Shown: positions 5,734 through 6,063 of the stretch, piece by piece
Layout: every line of letters starts with the position of its first letter
Position numbering within the stretch: the first letter of the stretch is position 1
DNA from: an uncultured Hyphomicrobiales bacterium
GTDB lineage: Bacteria > Pseudomonadota > Alphaproteobacteria > Rhizobiales > Beijerinckiaceae
Direction of reading: 5' to 3'
Length of the DNA stretch: 6,063 nucleotides
NCBI GenBank assembly: GCA_903903935.1
Contig: CAIVAX010000356.1
Span: 1-6,063, forward strand
Notes under the pieces: generated by a model
Seen by the model: the letters and a program-made list of their open reading frames with translations, nothing else
Told to the model about the DNA's origin: nothing
Databases searched by the model: none
Made by a program: the position numbers and the translations under genes

Positions 5734-5757
5734 CCCCTGAACATATCATGCGAGGGG
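5734..5757 (+). terminator. Small hairpin between tRNA-Asp and the transporter gene
   Basis: CCCCT (5734-5738) pairs with AGGGG (5753-5757) around a 14-nt loop, followed by TTTGTGT. It begins just after the tRNA CCA end. It could serve as a weak terminator or processing boundary for the tRNA. The 3' arm is also the Shine-Dalgarno (GAGGGG) of the GTG start at 5761, so it may instead limit translation. Five base pairs and a three-base T run make a true terminator doubtful. Confidence 0.25.
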
Positions 5758-5760
5758 TTT

Positions 5761-6063
5761 GTGTCGTCGGACTCTTCCAATTTATCTCCAAAGCCAGCGC
5801 AGCTTGAATCTGACACATTAGAGGCTGCCAATGTCTCTTGCGCCAACATCACTTCGGCCGATTTGTTTTGGACCTTTCTGCAAGTCGGGCTTTATGGATT
5901 TGGCGGAATAGCCGCCATTGGCCGCCATATGATTGTCGAGCGGCGCAAATGGCTCAATGAGCAAGATTATGCAGCCCTCTTGGGCCTGTGCCAGATCCTG
6001 CCCGGCGGCAATGTGATCAATGTGGCCGCCATATTGGGGGATCGCTATTGCGGCCCTGCAGGG
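5761..6063 (+). CDS. Chromate transporter (ChrA/CHR family), N-terminal part, truncated by the window edge
   Basis: The frame starting with GTG at 5761 stays open to the right edge (101 codons). After about 33 Ser-rich hydrophilic residues it shows the start of the PF02417 chromate-transporter domain: DLFWTFLQVGLYGFGGIAAIGR, then the WL segment in ERRKWLNEQDYAALLGLCQ, then LPGGNVINVAAILGDRYCGP, which corresponds to the family's LPGPxxxNLAxxxGYR signature. CHR proteins are inner-membrane carriers; characterised ones export chromate, but many members have unknown substrates. GTG is chosen because no in-frame ATG or TTG precedes the domain and GAGGGG (5752-5757) lies just upstream. Whether this is a long (two-domain) or short (one-domain, paired-gene) member cannot be seen. 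The gene is close behind tRNA-Asp and may be read from the same promoter. Confidence 0.85.
   Translation, partial: MSSDSSNLSPKPAQLESDTLEAANVSCANITSADLFWTFLQVGLYGFGGIAAIGRHMIVERRKWLNEQDYAALLGLCQILPGGNVINVAAILGDRYCGPAG

Overview
The window reads as chromosomal DNA of an alphaproteobacterium, possibly Hyphomicrobiales/Beijerinckiaceae-like. This rests on the NadC sequence style, the CTTGAC-type -35 elements, the tRNA-Asp sequence and the periplasmic ClpP-like family. The exact lineage cannot be settled from 6 kb. No mobile element, CRISPR array, phage gene or integration scar was seen.

Layout, left to right. (1) The 3' end of an unrecognised protein gene (+, open at the left edge to 503). (2) A convergent exported pentapeptide-repeat protein (-, 507-1307), with 3 bp between the two stop codons. 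(3) A 187-bp divergent spacer with a candidate promoter. (4) eutA, the ASKHA-fold reactivating factor of the B12-dependent ethanolamine ammonia-lyase (+, 1495-3000). (5) A convergent nadC, quinolinate phosphoribosyltransferase of NAD synthesis (-, 3010-3870), 9 bp from the eutA stop. (6) A 511-bp stretch without a long gene (3871-4381). It holds a hairpin over the nadC ribosome binding site and a 24-codon minus-strand ORF with a very strong Shine-Dalgarno. (7) A small secreted protein (+, 4382-4663). (8) An exported ClpP/crotonase-fold protein (+, 4776-5522). (9) tRNA-Asp(GUC) with encoded CCA (5655-5731) and a plausible promoter. (10) The 5' end of a chromate-transporter (ChrA) family gene with a GTG start (+, 5761 to the right edge).

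The genes do not form one pathway: most are single-gene units facing different ways. The points most worth a second look are the eutA gene standing apart from eutB/eutC, the hairpin covering the nadC start region, and the 24-residue small-protein candidate. I did not find convincing evidence of an undescribed multi-gene system.
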